Shown piece by piece: positions 27,207 to 37,234 of a stretch of DNA of 64,000 nt. The DNA is taken from positions 1-64,000 of the forward strand of contig JADJMO010000047.1 in assembly GCA_016709545.1 (NCBI GenBank), written 5' to 3'. The translations under genes were made by a program, and so were the position numbers. Position 1 is the first letter of the stretch. Each line of letters opens with the position of its first letter. The notes beneath the pieces were generated by a model that worked only from the letters and a program-made list of their open reading frames with translations, did not search any database and had not been told where the DNA came from. The stretch is from Myxococcales bacterium. GTDB taxonomy: Bacteria > Myxococcota_A > Polyangia > Polyangiales > JADJMO01.

Positions 27207-28120
27207 ATGAAACAGAAGCCTCGCCCGAAATCGCGCCGCGCCGTGACCACGGTCGACGAGACCGGCGTGCTCGGCGGCATCGATCTGCTGCGCGCCCTCG
27301 ACGAGACCCGCAGCGCCACCCGGACGGCGGCGCGGCTCGGGACCACTACCGCGACCGTGCTGCGGCACCTCGAGGCGCTCGAGGCCCGACTCGGCGCGCG
27401 GCTGTTCGATCGCCTGCCGACGGGGCTGCGGCCCACTCCCGCCGTCGACCTCGCGCGCCCCTGGGCGGAGCAGGCCCACGCGGCTGGCGCGGCGCTGCTC
27501 CGGGAGATCTGCAACACGGAACAGACGGCTTCGGGCGTCGTGCGGCTCGCCGTGCCGCCCGCCGTCGCAGCGCTGTTCGTGGTGCCCGCGCTGCCCTGCT
27601 GCGCGCGCTCCACCCCGACATCGTGCTCGAGCTCGCCCCCGCGACCGCGGTCGTCGACCTCACCCTGCGAGAAGCCGATCTCGCCATCCGGACCGTGCGC
27701 CCCGAGAGCGGCGACCTCGTCGTGCAACGGCTCGCCCGCGCGCGCCTCGCGGTGGTGCGCGCGCCGAGCCTGCGCTTGCCGCGGGGCCACGACCCGCGTG
27801 TGTCCCTGCCCTGGCTCGGCTGGGATCGCAGCCTCGCGCACATCCCGGAGATGTCGTGGTTGCTCGCGAACGTGAAGGAGTCGCGCATCGTCTTCCGCGC
27901 CACCGAGCTCTCGATCCTCCTCGGCGCCGCGCAGCAGGGCGTGGGCGCGCTGGTGGTCGCCGAGCCGGTGGCTCGCCGGGCCGGCGGTCTGGTCGAGGTC
28001 GACGTGGGCCCGATGCCGTCGGGCGGCGTGCACCTCGTCGCCCATCGAGCCCTCCGCGGCGTCCCGCGGGTCGCTGCGGTCTGGGACTGGCTCCTGCGCT
28101 CGTTCACCCTCGAGACCTGA
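27207..28120 (+). CDS. LysR-type transcriptional regulator, frame broken once
   Basis: The N-terminal winged helix is clear (SATRTAARLGTTTATVLRHL, LGARLFDR). After about residue 130 the frame shifts; one base is missing near 27593-27600. Correction restores LLRALHPDIVLEL and the effector-binding domain (TLREADLAIRTV, GALVVAEPVARR). The corrected length of 304 residues is normal for the family. The error is probably technical. LysR proteins usually control a divergent neighbour; here that is the outer-membrane barrel gene. Confidence 0.8.
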
Positions 28121-28147
28121 GCGCGCCGCGCCCACCCGACGGGCTGC

Positions 28148-28159
28148 TAGCGTCGGGGC
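28148..28159 (+). promoter_or_regulatory. -10-like element TAGCGT, leaderless start
   Basis: TAGCGT lies 6 nt before the ATG at 28160; no Shine-Dalgarno is seen. Confidence 0.5.
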
Positions 28160-29218
28160 ATGCGGACGGTGTCGCGCCTCGTTCTGGCCTCGTTCCTCGC
28201 CGGCTGCAGCGACGCGACGAGCGCCACCTCCGAGGAGGTCGGGGGCGGCGACGCCTTCGCTGCCGACTCGTTCGTGACGGACACCTCCGTGGCCGACGCC
28301 CCAGGCGCCGACGTCGCCACGCCCTGCGAGCCCTTGCCGAGCACGATCCCGATCGGGACCACCGGGGCCACGAGCGACACCTCGGCGACCGCCACACGCC
28401 GGCTCGTCCTCATGGGCGGCGGGGCCGAGGTCGACGAGGCCTCGCGGCTCTTCGTGCAAGGGGCGAACGGCGGCGACGTGCTGGTGCTGCGGGCCACCGG
28501 GAGCGTCGACAGCTACACGGGCTACTTCGGCAAGGTGGGCGCGACGCCCGCGGCGGCCTCGATCACGACCCTGCTCCTCGCCGACGCCGCCTCGTCGAGT
28601 CCACCCGCCGTCGCCTGCCGGGTCGATCGCGCCGAGGCGCTGTTCCTGGCCGGCGGCGATCAATGGAGCTACCTCGGCGTGTGGAGCACGGGCCTGCAGG
28701 CGCACTGTCAGGCGCCCTCGAGGACCGTGGGCGGCACCAGCGCCGGGAGCATGGTGTTCGGCGCGTACGCCTTCACCGCCGAGAAGGGCAGCGTCACCTC
28801 CGCGACCGCCCTCGCCGAGCCACGGGGATCCGCGATCACCGTGCGCAAGTCCCTCTACGAGCAGCCCGAGCTCGCGCACGCGCTCGTCGACACGCACTTC
28901 TCGCAGCGCGACCGCGAGGGCCGCCTCCTCGTGTTCGCCGCGCACATGGTGGCGGCCGGCGATTCCCCGGCGCTGGCGATCGGCATCGACGAGGACACGG
29001 CGCTCGTCATCGAGGGAAAGAGCGCGCGGGTGCTCGGATCCGGCGCCGTGCACGCCTACCTCGTGGCAGGGCCGCTCACGACGTTCAGCGTCGGCAGCAC
29101 GCTCGGCCTCGGCGGCATCCGCCACCGGGTGCTCGCGAGCGGCACCACCACGCCCTGGCCTCCTGTTCCGGGAGACGTCTTGCTCGAGGTCGCCGCCGGG
29201 AAGGTGCGCAAACTCTGA
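28160..29218 (+). CDS. secreted cyanophycinase-like serine peptidase (S51)
   Basis: This 352-residue lipoprotein (lipobox LAGC, Cys16) has an Asp/Thr-rich linker, then a peptidase S51 fold: LVLMGGGAEVD near the start of the domain, LFLAGGDQWSY, and the nucleophile motif GGTSAGSM. Family members include cyanophycinase, which degrades the Asp-Arg storage polymer, and dipeptidase E. The export signal implies action on external polymer or peptides. No cyanophycin synthetase lies in the window. Confidence 0.82.
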   Translation: MRTVSRLVLASFLAGCSDATSATSEEVGGGDAFAADSFVTDTSVADAPGADVATPCEPLPSTIPIGTTGATSDTSATATRRLVLMGGGAEVDEASRLFVQGANGGDVLVLRATGSVDSYTGYFGKVGATPAAASITTLLLADAASSSPPAVACRVDRAEALFLAGGDQWSYLGVWSTGLQAHCQAPSRTVGGTSAGSMVFGAYAFTAEKGSVTSATALAEPRGSAITVRKSLYEQPELAHALVDTHFSQRDREGRLLVFAAHMVAAGDSPALAIGIDEDTALVIEGKSARVLGSGAVHAYLVAGPLTTFSVGSTLGLGGIRHRVLASGTTTPWPPVPGDVLLEVAAGKVRKL

Positions 29219-29227
29219 AGAGTCGAC

Positions 29228-29256
29228 GGGCCCCCTCCACCCATGGGAGAGGGCCC
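29228..29256. terminator. bidirectional terminator hairpin
   Basis: GGGCCCCCTCC pairs with GGAGAGGGCCC across a 7-nt loop, with one mismatch. It lies between the convergent stops of the cyanophycinase-like and EF-G genes. There is no clear U-run, so strength is uncertain. Confidence 0.5.
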
Positions 29257-29263
29257 ACCGAGC

Positions 29264-31348
29264 TCAGCTGGCCTCGAGCAGCGTCCGGGCCAGCGCCGTC
29301 GGCACCGGCTCGTAGCCGTCGACGCGCACCATCGCGCCGCCGCGTCCGCCGGTCATCCCGCGCAAGCGAGAGACGTAGTCGAACGTGGCGGCGAGCGGCG
29401 CGCGTCCGTCGACGACCACCACCGACCCGCGCGGCGTCACCCCGCGCACGAGGCCGCGTCGCGACGCCAGGTCTCCGGTGACCGGGCCGACCATCGTCGC
29501 CGGGACGGTCACCTCGAGCGCGGCCACCGGCTCGAGCAGCACGCACCCGGCGCCGCGGACGGCGGCCTGGAACGCGCGAGAGCCAGCGACCTCGAACGCC
29601 GCCGCGTCCGAGTCCTTGACGTGGAAGTCGCCGTCGACGAGGCGCACCACGACGTCCGTCACCGGGTGACCGGCGAAGACCCCGCGCTGCGCCGCGCCGC
29701 GCACGCCCTTCTCGACGGCCGGCACGAACTCCCGGGGGACGACGCCGCCCACCGTCTCGTCGACGAAGGTGACGCCGGTTCCCCGCGCGCTCGGACCGAC
29801 CACGAGGGTGACGACGGCGAACTGCCCGGCGCCACCGTTCTGCTGGACGTGCCGCCACTCGGCGCGCGCCGTGGTGGCGACCGTCTCGCGATAGGCCACC
29901 CGCGGCGTCCCCGTGACGACCTCGACGTCGTGCGCGGAGCGCAGTCGGTCGACGACGACCTGGAGGTGCAGCTGGCCCATGCCAGCGAGGATCATCTGGC
30001 CGGTCTCCGGGTGGGTGGAGACGCGGATCGACGGATCCTCGACCAGCAAGCGACCGATCGCGGGCGAGAGGTGCTCGCGATCCGAGGCGGTCCTCGGCTC
30101 GATGGCGACCTCGACGACCGGATCGGGCGCGTCGATCGCCTCGAGCACCACCGGGTGCTGCGGCGCGCACAGGGTGTCCCCCGTGCGCAGCGCACGCAGC
30201 CCGGTGACGGCGACGATGGCCCCCGTGCGCGCCTCGGAGATCTCCTCGCGCTCGGCGGCGTGGAGGAGGAACATCCGGCCGACGCGCTCGCGGACGCCCT
30301 TCGACGACACGAGCACCTGCTGTCCGGCGACGAGCGTCCCCGCGTAGATGCGCAGGAACGAGACGACGCCGGCGCTGCGATCGCTCACGGTCTTGAACGC
30401 GAGCGCGACGAGGGGCTCGTCGTCGTGCGGACGCACCGCCACGGCGCCTTCCCGGTTGGTCCCCATCACGGGGGGCAGGTCGGCGGGCGACGGCAGGTAC
30501 GCGACGACGGCGTCCAGCAAGGGCTGGATGCCCCGATTCTTCAGCGCGGAGCCGACGAGCACGACGAGGATCGCGGACGAGAGCGTGCCCTTGCGGAGCG
30601 CGCGCTCGAGCGCGGTCGTCGACACCTCGGTGCCCGCGCAGAAGCCCTCCATCACCTCGTCGTCGAACTCGGCGAGGAGCTCGACGAGCGAAGCCCGCGC
30701 CGCCTCGACGCGCGCCAGCTCTTCACCGGCGAGCGGCTCGGGGACGCAGGTGCGCCCGCGGTCGGCTTCTTCGAAGACCAGCGCGACGCGACGGAGCACG
30801 TCGAGAACGACGGTGCCGCCGCGCGCGGAGAGCTGGACGAGGGCCGGCCGCGCGCCGAGCCGCTCGCGCAGCTCGCGCACGCAGAGGTCGACGTCCGCCC
30901 CGGGCTTGTCGATCTTGTTGACGAAGACGAGGCTCGGGACGCCGTGCTTGTCGGCCTGGCGGAAGACGGTCTCCGACTGGCACTCGACGCCACAGGCGGC
31001 GTCGAGCACGAAGACCGCGCCGTCGAGCACGCGCAAGCTGCGCTCCACCTCGACCGTGAAGTCGATGTGGCCCGGGGTGTCGATCAGCTGGAGGCGATGC
31101 GCGACGCCTTCCTGGGCGCCGGTGGTCGGGGTCCAGGAGACCGTCGTGGCCGCCGCGGTGATGGTGATGCCGCGTCGACGCTCCTCGGGGAGGTGGTCGA
31201 GCACGGTGTTGCCGTCGTGCACCTCTCCAGCGCGCCGGATGCGACCGGAGAACACGAGGAGGCGCTCGGCGAGCGTGGTCTTGCCCGCGTCGACGTGGGC
31301 CATGATGCCGAGGTTGCGGAGACGTTCGAGGGGGATGTCGCGTGGCAT
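29264..31348 (-). CDS. fusA: elongation factor G paralogue
   Basis: This 694-residue translational GTPase has all G motifs: AHVDAGKTT (G1), RRRGITI (G2), DTPGHID (G3), NKID (G4) and GSALKNRG (G5). Domains II-V follow (domain IV near EWRHVQQNGGAGQF, ending with the domain V RGMTGGRG loop). EF-G moves tRNA and mRNA on the ribosome; second copies in some bacteria work in ribosome recycling or stress. It stands alone, not in a str operon, and its motifs diverge from canonical EF-G, so it is probably the auxiliary copy. A GAGAGGA Shine-Dalgarno precedes the ATG. Confidence 0.9.
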   Translation of the reverse strand: MPRDIPLERLRNLGIMAHVDAGKTTLAERLLVFSGRIRRAGEVHDGNTVLDHLPEERRRGITITAAATTVSWTPTTGAQEGVAHRLQLIDTPGHIDFTVEVERSLRVLDGAVFVLDAACGVECQSETVFRQADKHGVPSLVFVNKIDKPGADVDLCVRELRERLGARPALVQLSARGGTVVLDVLRRVALVFEEADRGRTCVPEPLAGEELARVEAARASLVELLAEFDDEVMEGFCAGTEVSTTALERALRKGTLSSAILVVLVGSALKNRGIQPLLDAVVAYLPSPADLPPVMGTNREGAVAVRPHDDEPLVALAFKTVSDRSAGVVSFLRIYAGTLVAGQQVLVSSKGVRERVGRMFLLHAAEREEISEARTGAIVAVTGLRALRTGDTLCAPQHPVVLEAIDAPDPVVEVAIEPRTASDREHLSPAIGRLLVEDPSIRVSTHPETGQMILAGMGQLHLQVVVDRLRSAHDVEVVTGTPRVAYRETVATTARAEWRHVQQNGGAGQFAVVTLVVGPSARGTGVTFVDETVGGVVPREFVPAVEKGVRGAAQRGVFAGHPVTDVVVRLVDGDFHVKDSDAAAFEVAGSRAFQAAVRGAGCVLLEPVAALEVTVPATMVGPVTGDLASRRGLVRGVTPRGSVVVVDGRAPLAATFDYVSRLRGMTGGRGGAMVRVDGYEPVPTALARTLLEAS

Positions 31349-31363
31349 GGTCGGGTCCTCTCG

Positions 31364-31383
31364 CGCACGCGTGGACGCGTGCG
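31364..31383. promoter_or_regulatory. perfect palindrome upstream of EF-G gene
   Basis: CGCACGCGT-GG-ACGCGTGCG has 9-bp perfect arms around 2 nt. It starts 15 nt before the EF-G start codon, next to the Shine-Dalgarno. It suits an operator; as RNA it would form a hairpin touching the ribosome site. Confidence 0.45.
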
Positions 31384-31424
31384 ACGTGGAAGGGCTCGCC
31401 GCCAGATCGCCGAGGATTCAGCGC

Positions 31425-31468
31425 AAAAAGCAGCGAGGCCGGTCTCGCGGGAAGCGGAGCCGGCCTCG
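31425..31468 (-). terminator. intrinsic terminator ahead of EF-G gene
   Basis: On the minus strand CGAGGCCGG pairs with CCGGCCTCG (9 bp) around a 17-nt loop, then CTGCTTTTTGC. It lies between the PEGA gene (31598-33085, same strand) and the EF-G start, so it would end the upstream transcript and isolate EF-G, or act as an attenuator. Confidence 0.65.
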
Positions 31469-31597
31469 AGCACGCGCGATGATGCGCCGCCTACGGACCT
31501 GCTCCGCCGTCGGAAAATGTGAGGGTCACGCAGGGCAACATGGTGCCTGTCCTATGCAGCACGCGAAGAGCTTCGTCAAGGCCGCGCGAACTCGCCT

Positions 31598-33085
31598 TCA
31601 GAACGCCAGCGACACGCCGACCCAGCCGAGCCCGATCTCGGGTCGAACCGCGTCGAAGCGATGCGCGTTCGGCCCGGTGAGGAGCAGGATCACACCAGCA
31701 CCGAGGAGCGCGCCGCCGCCGATGAGTAGCGGGAGTCCGGCGCCGACCTTCCAGCGGGCGGTCGAGCGATCCGCCTCGAGAGCGGCAGCGGTCGCGGCGC
31801 AGTCGGGCGACGGCGGCGTGCCGACGTGACAGCGCCCCTTGGGCTGCAGGTCCTGCTCGTGCGCCGCGAGCCTCGTGTCGATGTCGGTCTGCAGCGCTCG
31901 ACCGGGGAAGAACAGGACCCCCCCCAGGGTCGCGAGGAGGACGCCAGAGCCCAGCCCGACGAACCCCCACGTGCGGTGGAAAGACACCGACGCATCGTGG
32001 GCGGCGAGGGTCTCGGGCGTGGGGATCAGCGTGACCTTGATCGTGGCGGTCTCGCCGGCGACCAGCGAAAAGCCGCGGGTGGTCGGCAAGAAGCCCGCCT
32101 TCTCGACGCGGAGGGTGTGGGGACCAGGCGGCATCGGCACGAGGGCACCACTGCGAGGCAGGCCGTCGATCTCGACGAGCGAAGCCGGCTCACTCGGCGT
32201 GACGACGGCGCGCGCGCCGAGCACCTTGATCGCCGCAGCGTCCTCAGCGAGGGTCAACGAGGCCTGCGTCGTGGTGTCGGCGCCCACCACGACGGTCGTG
32301 GACGCAGCCGAGTAGCCGGGGCGCTTGGCCTCGAGCGTGTGCTTCCCCGGCGTGGGTGCGAGCCCCTTGCCGAGGGGTGAGTTGCCGACGAACCCTCCGT
32401 CGACCGCGACGGCGGCGGCGGGCACCGAGACTGTCACCACGAGCTGCCCGATCTTGCCTTCCATGCGCACGAGGGCCATGTCGACGGTCACGGTCGCCTC
32501 GCCGGCCACGATCACCTCGCGGCGCAAAGGCGCATGTCCCGGCGCCACGAGGCCGACGGCGTGCTTGCCGCTACCGACGCGCAATGGAGCCGAGAGCGGC
32601 CATCGACCGGCCTCGACGCCGTCGACCTCGACGACCGCGCCGACCAGCTGATCGGGTGTCGAGGCCTCGGGCAGCTTCGGCACGAGGACCACCGTCCCGA
32701 TCCGCGCGCGCGCCTTCTGCTGCGCCGCCAGCGCCCGCGCGCGCTGCGCGGGCTTGAGCGGGTCAGGCGAGAGCGCCAGCACCTCGGTCAGGGCTGCGTC
32801 CGCCGCCACCCACCGCCCGAGCGAGAGCTGCACGAGTCCGAGGTTGTAGAGAACCGCGGGGCTACCCGTGAGTTCCCAGGCCTTGGTGAGCTCCGCGAGG
32901 GCCGCCTCGGCGTCGCCCTCGTCGAACAGCGCGAGCGCGCGGGCGAGCCGCTGCTTGCCCTCGGTGCGGGCCTCGTCGCTCACCGGGGCAGTGGGAGCAC
33001 CTGGGTATCCGTGCACGGATGGTGTTGCTGTCCACACGCACCCCGCGATCAGCCAGAACTTCCCGCTGCCCCCCATGGGCTCCAT
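31598..33085 (-). CDS. TPR and PEGA domain envelope protein
   Basis: This 495-residue protein has an N-terminal signal with a Cys (LIAGCV, Cys16). A TPR-like region follows (about 40-130; ALFDEGDAEAALAELTKAWE, VLYNLGLVQLSLGRW). Then come several PEGA-type beta modules (AAVAVDGGFVGNSPLG, LVEIDGLPRSGAL) and two C-terminal hydrophobic segments, ending in LAF. In myxobacteria such TPR-PEGA proteins often accompany Ser/Thr kinases; the nearest kinase here is at 40989. Its terminator lies at 31425-31468. It is divergent from the first MopE-like gene. Confidence 0.75.
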   Translation of the reverse strand: MEPMGGSGKFWLIAGCVWTATPSVHGYPGAPTAPVSDEARTEGKQRLARALALFDEGDAEAALAELTKAWELTGSPAVLYNLGLVQLSLGRWVAADAALTEVLALSPDPLKPAQRARALAAQQKARARIGTVVLVPKLPEASTPDQLVGAVVEVDGVEAGRWPLSAPLRVGSGKHAVGLVAPGHAPLRREVIVAGEATVTVDMALVRMEGKIGQLVVTVSVPAAAVAVDGGFVGNSPLGKGLAPTPGKHTLEAKRPGYSAASTTVVVGADTTTQASLTLAEDAAAIKVLGARAVVTPSEPASLVEIDGLPRSGALVPMPPGPHTLRVEKAGFLPTTRGFSLVAGETATIKVTLIPTPETLAAHDASVSFHRTWGFVGLGSGVLLATLGGVLFFPGRALQTDIDTRLAAHEQDLQPKGRCHVGTPPSPDCAATAAALEADRSTARWKVGAGLPLLIGGGALLGAGVILLLTGPNAHRFDAVRPEIGLGWVGVSLAF

Positions 33086-33130
33086 GAAACCCAGAGAGAA
33101 ACGCGCTGTCCAGCGACCCGTTCCGAGCGG

Positions 33131-33142
33131 TAGCCTCTGGGC
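33131..33142 (+). promoter_or_regulatory. -10-like element TAGCCT, leaderless start
   Basis: TAGCCT lies 6 nt before the ATG at 33143; no Shine-Dalgarno is seen. Confidence 0.5.
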
Positions 33143-35137
33143 ATGCGGGGGGCATGGGCGGGCATCGTGCTGGGCGCGACTCTGTTCGCATCCTGCGGCA
33201 GCGATCCGCCGATCAACGCCGTCGGCGACCGCTGCTCCCTGCCGACGGACTGCAACGAGCCGCTGATCTGCGCGTTCGAGCGCTGTCACGTCCAGTGCGA
33301 CGGTGATCGCGACTGCTCGGGCGGCGAGGTCTGTGTCGGCGCCGCGACGCCACGCAAGGGCGTCTGCCTCGCGAAGAGCGACCTCGCGTGCAAGAGGAAC
33401 AGCGACTGCGCGAAGCCGCTCGTCTGCTCCCGCGCCGGGGAGTGCGGGCCGATGTGTCGCGTCGACCGCGACTGCCTCGCCACCGCGGTCTGCGATCGCG
33501 GTACGTGCATCGACGCGAGCCGTGCCCCCGACGCCGGCACCTCGCCGCTCGGGGGTGAGAACGACGTCTGCACCCGCAACACCGACTGCAACGCTCCCCT
33601 CGTGTGTCTCGCTGGACTGTGCAGTGCGGAGTGCATCGCCGATCGCGACTGCCGCGACGGCGAGAGCTGCGATCCGATCACCCGGACGTGCCGACGCTCG
33701 TCGGTCGACGCCGGACCGGCAGATTCGGGCGGCGATGCTGCCGGCGACACCGAGGGCGGCACGGACTCTGCGCCAGACGGCGGCAAGTGCTTCTCCGACG
33801 ACGAGTGCGACGACAAGCTGTTCTGCAACGGCGCCGAGCGCTGCGTCGGCGGGAGCTGCGCGGCTGCGTCGGAGGGGCCGTGCACCAGCCACACCGCCTG
33901 CGTCGTCGACGCGTGCGACGAGGCGGCGAAGAAGTGCACGACCAAGACCACGGCGACCAAGGACGACGACGGCGACGGTCACGCGCCGACCGGCTGTGGG
34001 GGCGACGACTGCGACGACAAGGACAAATCGGTCCACGCCGGAGCGACGGAGCTGTGCGACGGGAAGGACAACGACTGCAACGGCAAGGTCGACGACGGCG
34101 CGCGAACGCTGACGGGGGCATCCTTCGGGCCGGCGAGCACGCCGTATGGCCCGCTCCAAGGTGCGGCCTTCAGCCGCGGCACCGACCGCACGTGGGCGTT
34201 GACGTGGAACGCAGGCGCGGATCCGATCGCGTACCGACTCTGGCTCGAGGCGTTCGGATCCGACGGCGCCTCGATCGGTGGTGCCAAGGAGCTGCGGATG
34301 GGCACGCTCAGCGAGACCACCGTGCCGCGCTGCTACGCCACCAACGGCAGCACCGCCATGCTGTTCACCGCGGCACACTCCGCAAGACTCATCGAACGCT
34401 ATGGCACGGGGCTCGTCTACGCCGGTTCGCAAGAGGTCAAGGGGGCCACCTACGACGTGTGCGGTGCGACCTGGACCGGATCGCACTACGCCGTCGCCTA
34501 CCCCAGCGTGGCGGGACTCCACTACACGTTCCTCGACGCCAGCCTTGCCGACACCTTCGGCCACCGTGTGCTCCCCACCGTGGACGGCAAGGGCTTCGGC
34601 GGGTTCGGCGGACGCGTCCTGGCCGCGGCGAGCAAGGCCGCGACGGCCTTCGTCTACAACGGCTACCTCGGGCGGGCCGAGATCGCGCTCTTCGATCCGA
34701 CCGGTGCCGTTCCCATCGCCACCCGACGCGTGTCGCCGCTCGACGGCTCCACGACGCTGCTCGACGTGGTGGCTACGACCGAGGGATTCCTGGTCGTGTT
34801 CCGCTATCCGACGGGACCGGTCCAGCTGGTGAGCGTGTCCGACAAGGCCGTCGTCTCGCCCCCACAGCCGCTGACCCTACCGACCGAGGCGCCCACCAGC
34901 CTGTCGCTGGTGTCCGACGGAGCAGGTCTCGCGACGTTCGGCGTGTTCGGCTCGAGCGCGAGCGCCGTGTTCCTGCCGCTCGGGCCGACGAAACCGGGCG
35001 ACACCGTGCCGCTCACGACGTCGGCGGGCGCCGAGGATCTCGCCTTCCTCGCCGCCTTCCCGGGTGGCAAGTACACCGCGCTGCGCTGGGACGCGACCAC
35101 CCGTACGGTCGTGGGACGGAGGCTCGCGTGCCCCTGA
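33143..35137 (+). CDS. MopE-like Cys/Asp-rich lipoprotein, copy 1
   Basis: This 664-residue protein has a lipobox FASC (Cys18) and an N-terminal third with about 40 Cys in repeated units (DRDCSGGEVC, NTDCNAPLVCL, DRDCRDGESC). Near residue 270 a calcium/metal-binding stretch follows: DDDGDGH, then CGGDDCDDKD and ELCDGKDNDCNGKVDDG, the putative metal-binding motif of MopE-type surface proteins. The C-terminal half is a beta-propeller-like region. The family includes copper-binding MopE of methanotrophs; here the metal is unknown. It overlaps the next paralogue by 10 nt. Confidence 0.82.
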   Translation: MRGAWAGIVLGATLFASCGSDPPINAVGDRCSLPTDCNEPLICAFERCHVQCDGDRDCSGGEVCVGAATPRKGVCLAKSDLACKRNSDCAKPLVCSRAGECGPMCRVDRDCLATAVCDRGTCIDASRAPDAGTSPLGGENDVCTRNTDCNAPLVCLAGLCSAECIADRDCRDGESCDPITRTCRRSSVDAGPADSGGDAAGDTEGGTDSAPDGGKCFSDDECDDKLFCNGAERCVGGSCAAASEGPCTSHTACVVDACDEAAKKCTTKTTATKDDDGDGHAPTGCGGDDCDDKDKSVHAGATELCDGKDNDCNGKVDDGARTLTGASFGPASTPYGPLQGAAFSRGTDRTWALTWNAGADPIAYRLWLEAFGSDGASIGGAKELRMGTLSETTVPRCYATNGSTAMLFTAAHSARLIERYGTGLVYAGSQEVKGATYDVCGATWTGSHYAVAYPSVAGLHYTFLDASLADTFGHRVLPTVDGKGFGGFGGRVLAAASKAATAFVYNGYLGRAEIALFDPTGAVPIATRRVSPLDGSTTLLDVVATTEGFLVVFRYPTGPVQLVSVSDKAVVSPPQPLTLPTEAPTSLSLVSDGAGLATFGVFGSSASAVFLPLGPTKPGDTVPLTTSAGAEDLAFLAAFPGGKYTALRWDATTRTVVGRRLACP

Positions 35138-37220
35138 AGAGGTGGCTCCTCGCGGCCCTCGCCCTCACGGGCGGCTGCTCGTCGGACGCGGCCGTCCGCG
35201 CCGAGGGCGACGCCTGCTTCGTTGCCACCGACTGCCCCGATCCGCTCGCCTGCGTGTTCGCGAAATGCCGTCGCCAGTGCGCTGGCGACCGCGACTGCCC
35301 CAGCGGCCAGTACTGCACCGGCGTGGTCGCGCCACGCGCTGGCGTGTGCATGCTGGACAGCGAGGGCAAGTGCAGCCTCCACAGCGACTGCCCCGATGGC
35401 CTGGCCTGCAGCGCCCGAGGCCGGTGCGAGGCCGAGTGCGTCGACGACCGCGACTGCCTCGAGTCACAGGCCTGCCGGCAGGGCACCTGCCTCGACCGCG
35501 CCCTCGCGCCCGAGACCTCCGTTCCTGACTCCGGTGCCGTCGGCGCGACCTGCGCCCGCAACAGCGACTGCCTGGCACCCCTCGTGTGCCTGGGCGCGCG
35601 CTGCGCCCTCGAATGCCTCGGCGATCGCGACTGCCGCGGCGGCATGGTCTGCCGCCTCGAGGATCACACCTGCCGGGCGCCCGGAGGAGTCGACGCCGGG
35701 GTCGACGGAACGGCCGACAGCGCGACCGATGGAAGCCTGGATGGCGCCAGCGACGGCACCGTGGACGGGAGCGACACTGACGGTGGCACCGACGCCGGAG
35801 CAGGCTGCGCCAAGGACTTCGACTGCGACGACGGCAACTTCTGCAACGGCGTCGAGAAGTGCGTCGGGGGCGCGTGCGCGAGCGCGCCAGAGGGTCCTTG
35901 CGCGAGCCACGTCGCCTGCATCGTCGACACCTGCGACGAAGCCACGAAGAAGTGCACCCACACGCCGACCGCCGAGCTCGACGCCGACGGCGACGGACGT
36001 CTCTCGCTGGTCTGTGGGGGCGACGACTGCGACGACAAGGACAAGAGCGTCTTCGTCGGCGCGCCGGAGCTGTGCAACGGCAAGGACGACAACTGCAACG
36101 GCCTCGTCGACGAGGGCGCCCGCGTGCCCCGCAGCAAGCTGCTCACCTCGGTGGTCCCCATCGGGTCGACCAACTCGGGCGCCATCGCCGCGGTCGACGG
36201 CAAGGCCTGGGTCCTGACCGATTCGGCCCCGAGCTACTCGTACGCGTACCGGATCGGGGCGAGGTGTTCGACGACAAGGGCGTCTCTACGGGCTCCAAGA
36301 CGATCTTCACCGGGGCCGTCGACAACAGCGGGCGGTTGCTGGCGCTGGCGGGTGGCAGCGGACGAGCGCTGCTGGTGCACGAGTTCGGGGCCGAGCGGCG
36401 CGCCACGCAGATCGAGGCCGATCTCACCATCAAGATACCGAAGGTGACGCTCACCACAGTCGGTGCCTATTCCCCCGCTGTTGCTGGTGGCAGTGCGGTC
36501 TGGACGGGCACACGGTGGTTGGTGGTGTGGGCACAACAGCCTGTCGGCCCTCCCGTCGCGAAGTACGCCTTCCTCGGCACCGACGGTGTCCTCGGCGTCA
36601 CCTCGACACTGCCGACGGCCGACGCCGGCGCCATCGATGGTCAGCGACTGCAGGCCGTCCTCTCCGGCACCACGGTCGCCGTGCTCCACGGAGACTCGAC
36701 GAGCAAGGTGCGCCTCACGCTGCTCGACGGCGCGACCGGCGCCTCTATCGGCGTGGTCCGCGTCTCGACGCCCGATGGCCCAGCGACCGGGGAACAGCTG
36801 TTCGCGGCGCCTGGAGGCTTCCGTGTGCTGTGGAAGGAGGCGAGCTTTCCGTCGCTGATGACGACGTTCGTCTCCACGAGCGGCGTGGTGGGTGCGGCGA
36901 AGGCGCTGGTCGACCACCCGAGCAGCAGAGTGTACGCAGGCGCGCACGACGGCGATGGGGTCCTGCTGCTGCGCTTCCACCCGTATCCATCCGCGCCCGT
37001 GGGAGCCTACGAGATGTCCTTCGCGACGAAGGTCGATGGCGTCTGGGACAACACCCTGCTCACCACGGGCGGCGGCTACCCTGGCGCCGAGACCGGGAGC
37101 CCAGGCGCGTCGTTCTTCATGACTGCTCTCGTTCTGGCACCCGGTCGGTATGGACTCTTCTGGATCGGCCCTGCGACGGCCGCTCCCGGGGTGTACGGCA
37201 TGATGGCTGGCTGCCCCTGA
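35128..37220 (+). CDS. MopE-like Cys/Asp-rich lipoprotein, copy 2, frame broken once
   Basis: The gene starts at GTG 35128, overlapping the stop of copy 1 by 10 nt. A lipobox TGGC (about Cys14) leads to the same layout as copy 1: Cys-rich repeats (DRDCPSGQYC, DRDCLESQAC), an Asp/Gly linker, then DADGDGR, CGGDDCDDKD and ELCNGKDDNCNGLVDEG. One G is missing at GGGG 36256-36259; correction restores YRIGGEVFDDKG, matching YRVFGETFD in the copy at 60021. The corrected product is 697 residues. The pair arose by tandem duplication. Confidence 0.8.
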
Positions 37221-37234
37221 ATCGGAGCGACGCC

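Noticed and set aside
29264..31348. Ribosomal-protection antibiotic-resistance protein (TetM-like)
   Set aside because: Domain layout and motifs fit EF-G; there is no resistance-gene context and no mobile element.
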